Source: an uncultured Oscillospiraceae bacterium (GTDB lineage Bacteria; Bacillota_A; Clostridia; Oscillospirales; Oscillospiraceae). Taken from it: DNA of 7,681 nucleotides. The stretch lies in assembly GCA_910584605.1 (NCBI GenBank), contig CAJUAW010000126.1, positions 1 to 7,681 on the forward strand. The letters run 5' to 3'. The position numbers were made by a program, and so were the translations under genes. The notes below the pieces were generated by a model that was not told the origin of the DNA, made no database searches, and worked only from the letters and a program-made list of their open reading frames with translations. Of this stretch, positions 6,440 to 7,681 are shown piece by piece (positions within the stretch are counted from its first letter, which is position 1; every line of letters starts with the position of its first letter).

Positions 6440-6648
6440 ACGGTCACCTCCTGAATTTCAATGACAGAGGCTGGACACTCCCTGGCGCATTTGCCGCAGC
6501 CCACGCACTTTGTTCCATCGACTTTGGCAAAAATCCCATTCCAAATCTGTATGGCGCTCAAGGGACATACCTTCATGCAGCAGCCGCAGGCCACGCAAAC
6601 GTCTGTATGAATGAACGCACGCCGTTTCGCTTTGATTTTGATTTCCAT
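6436..6648 (-). CDS. 2[4Fe-4S] ferredoxin
   Basis: A 70-residue bacterial-type ferredoxin with two complete cluster motifs: C18, C21, C24 and C28 followed by Pro (CVACGCCMKVCP), and C48, C51, C54 and C58 followed by Pro (CVGCGKCARECP). It is a small soluble one-electron carrier. An additional cysteine, C23, lies inside the first motif, and a basic N-terminal extension (KIKAKRRAF) precedes it. GGGAGG sits 7 bases before the ATG. As first gene of the operon with the membrane Fe-S protein and the disulfide/polysulfide reductase, it is likely to be the electron shuttle for that pathway or a subunit docking on the membrane protein (inference). Confidence 0.93.
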   Translation of the reverse strand: MEIKIKAKRRAFIHTDVCVACGCCMKVCPLSAIQIWNGIFAKVDGTKCVGCGKCARECPASVIEIQEVTV

Positions 6649-6675
6649 GTCATACCCTCCCGGACGTTTTGATTT

Positions 6676-6719
6676 ATGATACCATCAATGCCCGTTTGCT
6701 TCTGTGATAAGATTACACA
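6676..6719 (-). promoter_or_regulatory. Candidate Crp/Fnr-activated promoter of the ferredoxin operon
   Basis: A palindrome TGTG-N9-CACA (6703-6719; inner positions also pair A with T) lies upstream of a minus-strand -10, TATCAT (6681-6676). The position 17 bases upstream of that -10 reads CAGAAG, a very poor -35. With a start near 6669 the palindrome centre (6711) is about 42 bases upstream, the class II activator position for Crp/Fnr proteins. The spacer is one base longer than the classical Crp site TGTGA-N6-TCACA, so the match is imperfect. Confidence 0.45.
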
Positions 6720-6772
6720 AGCGAGGCAACTGCGATGATCTGCAGAAATCAATCAAAAAAGGAGGGTTTCCC

Positions 6773-6844
6773 TTGAACCAGGACAAAACGCGATCCCAAC
6801 ATCACCGCAGGCGCAGAAAACAAAACTCCACACAAAATTCATAA
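6773..6844 (+). CDS. Possible small basic ORF (23 residues)
   Basis: A TTG start with a strong GGAGGG site (6761-6766) at 6-base spacing opens a 23-codon frame encoding a very basic, His/Arg/Gln-rich peptide (core RSQHHRRRRKQ). It ends just before the promoter of the second response regulator. The ribosome site is as good as any in the window. The weak points are the TTG start, low-complexity composition and lack of a clear upstream promoter. It could be a leader peptide, a small nucleic-acid-binding peptide or a gene remnant; no function is assigned. Confidence 0.3.
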   Translation: MNQDKTRSQHHRRRRKQNSTQNS

Positions 6845-6849
6845 TTCTC

Positions 6850-6858
6850 TGCTATAAT
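6850..6858 (+). promoter_or_regulatory. Extended -10 promoter of the second two-component system
   Basis: TGCTATAAT is a perfect extended -10 element. No good -35 is found 16-18 bases upstream. Transcription would start near 6865, leaving a leader of about 15 bases before the ATG at 6880. The TTGAC box of the first system is not present here. Confidence 0.55.
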
Positions 6859-6879
6859 CGCGTTGGTGAGGTGAATCAC

Positions 6880-7551
6880 ATGGTGAACATTTTAGTGGTC
6901 GAGGATGAATACGACATCCGGGAGCTTTTGCAGAACTATTTGGAACATGAAGGCTATCAGGTTGTTGCCGCCTCTGACGGCGCACAGGCCATTGAAGTAT
7001 TCCGCAGCTCCCATGTCGATTTAATCCTGCTGGATATTCTGCTCCCCCGCTTAGACGGCTATGAAGTATGCAGGGCCATTCGGGAGGAATCAGATCTTCC
7101 AATCATCATGCTGACAGCGCTCGACAGCGAAGAGGATCAAATAAAAGGGTTTGACTTGCGGGTTGACGATTACATACCAAAGCCCTTTTCCATGCCGGTC
7201 TTGCTCCGCAAAGTTGGCGCCATTCTGCGCCGGACAATGGGAGACTGCATGTCCGGCCGGATCACATATAAAGCTCTGACCCTGGATTTGGAGGGCTACA
7301 AGGTCTATGTTTCCGGTCAAATTGTTGATTTGACCCAAAGAGAATTTGAACTGCTGAAGGTTCTGCTCCAAAACCAGGGGCGTGTTTTATCCAGGCAAAC
7401 GCTGTTGAACCGGGTATGGAGCTACGACTTTTACGGTGACGAGAGAATTGTCGATACGCACATCAAGAATTTGCGAAAAAAGCTGGGGCTGGATTATATC
7501 GAAACAATCAGAGGGGTAGGGTATCGCATTGATTACGAAGCTGAAAAATAG
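6880..7551 (+). CDS. OmpR/PhoB-family response regulator (second system)
   Basis: A 223-residue response regulator. The receiver domain has acidic E8/D9, phosphoacceptor D52 in LILLDILLP, T79 in MLTA and K101 in PKPF. The C-terminal winged helix (about 125-220) has the family hallmarks LTQREFELLKVLL and VDTHIKNLRKKLG, ending in IETIRGVGYRI. The ATG at 6880 is preferred because GAGGTG (6868-6873) is 6 bases upstream; GTG 6871 lies inside that site. It overlaps the following kinase gene by 23 bases, so they are a co-translated pair. Sequence differs clearly from the first regulator, so this is not a recent duplicate. The signal and targets are not visible in the window. Confidence 0.93.
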   Translation: MVNILVVEDEYDIRELLQNYLEHEGYQVVAASDGAQAIEVFRSSHVDLILLDILLPRLDGYEVCRAIREESDLPIIMLTALDSEEDQIKGFDLRVDDYIPKPFSMPVLLRKVGAILRRTMGDCMSGRITYKALTLDLEGYKVYVSGQIVDLTQREFELLKVLLQNQGRVLSRQTLLNRVWSYDFYGDERIVDTHIKNLRKKLGLDYIETIRGVGYRIDYEAEK

Positions 7552-7681
7552 TCTGACAGCGAAAATTTTCCTCGTCACCTGCCTGTTGCTGACGGCAGTC
7601 TGTGCTTTGACCTATGGCCTGATTGCCCAGCTTATGCCGCTGACCTACACAGTAGATCAGGAGCGTCTGCTGGCTGCCCAG
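7529..7681 (+). CDS. Sensor histidine kinase, N-terminal part (runs off window end)
   Basis: The first 51 codons of a reading frame that begins with TTG at 7529, inside the end of the response regulator gene, and is open to the window edge. The protein begins with a short basic stretch (MITKLKNSLTAK), then a hydrophobic membrane segment (about residues 13-36), then a polar region that would be outside the membrane. Position right after an OmpR-type regulator and this N-terminal layout are what a sensor kinase shows; the catalytic domains lie beyond the window. No ATG is available nearby; a GAGGGG/GTAGGG stretch (7511-7521) serves as a possible ribosome site. Confidence 0.75.
   Translation, partial: MITKLKNSLTAKIFLVTCLLLTAVCALTYGLIAQLMPLTYTVDQERLLAAQ

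Overview
The window looks like chromosome of an anaerobic, moderately G+C-rich Firmicute. A gut Clostridia/Oscillospiraceae-type genome is my inference from strong GGAGG-type ribosome sites, sigma-A-like promoters, a two-iron superoxide reductase, a CoA-disulfide-reductase/rhodanese fusion and two OmpR-type two-component systems. There is no rRNA, tRNA, CRISPR array or recognisable intact mobile element.

Region 1 (1-2747) holds the start of a lipoprotein gene on the minus strand, a 455-base spacer, and a plus-strand response regulator/histidine kinase pair (751-1425, 1413-2747). The spacer carries two near-identical 22-base boxes, one before the lipoprotein gene and one before the regulator. 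Each contains two TTGAC half-sites 11 bases apart, and each lies the same 9 bases before a -10 element. This is what an OmpR/PhoB-type regulator would need to activate both its own operon and the divergent lipoprotein gene. The spacer also has a second promoter, a minus-strand terminator and a small basic minus-strand ORF that may be a gene remnant.

Region 2 (2748-6648) is a redox/sulfur block of two convergent transcripts that share a bidirectional terminator (4062-4100). The plus-strand transcript encodes desulfoferrodoxin (superoxide reductase) followed 4 bases later by a Crp/Fnr-family regulator. The minus-strand transcript encodes a 2[4Fe-4S] ferredoxin, a small membrane Fe-S protein overlapping it by 4 bases, and a CoA-disulfide reductase/NADH:polysulfide-reductase-type flavoprotein with a C-terminal rhodanese domain. 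A TGTG-N9-CACA palindrome sits about 42 bases before the inferred start of the minus-strand transcript, the class II position for a Crp/Fnr activator. The neighbouring Crp/Fnr protein is the obvious candidate ligand. My reading is that one unit handles superoxide and sulfane-sulfur or disulfide stress with electrons from NADH or ferredoxin.

Region 3 (6649-7681) has a possible 23-codon basic ORF with a strong ribosome site, an extended -10 promoter, a second OmpR-family response regulator (6880-7551), and the first 51 codons of its kinase partner, cut off by the window end.
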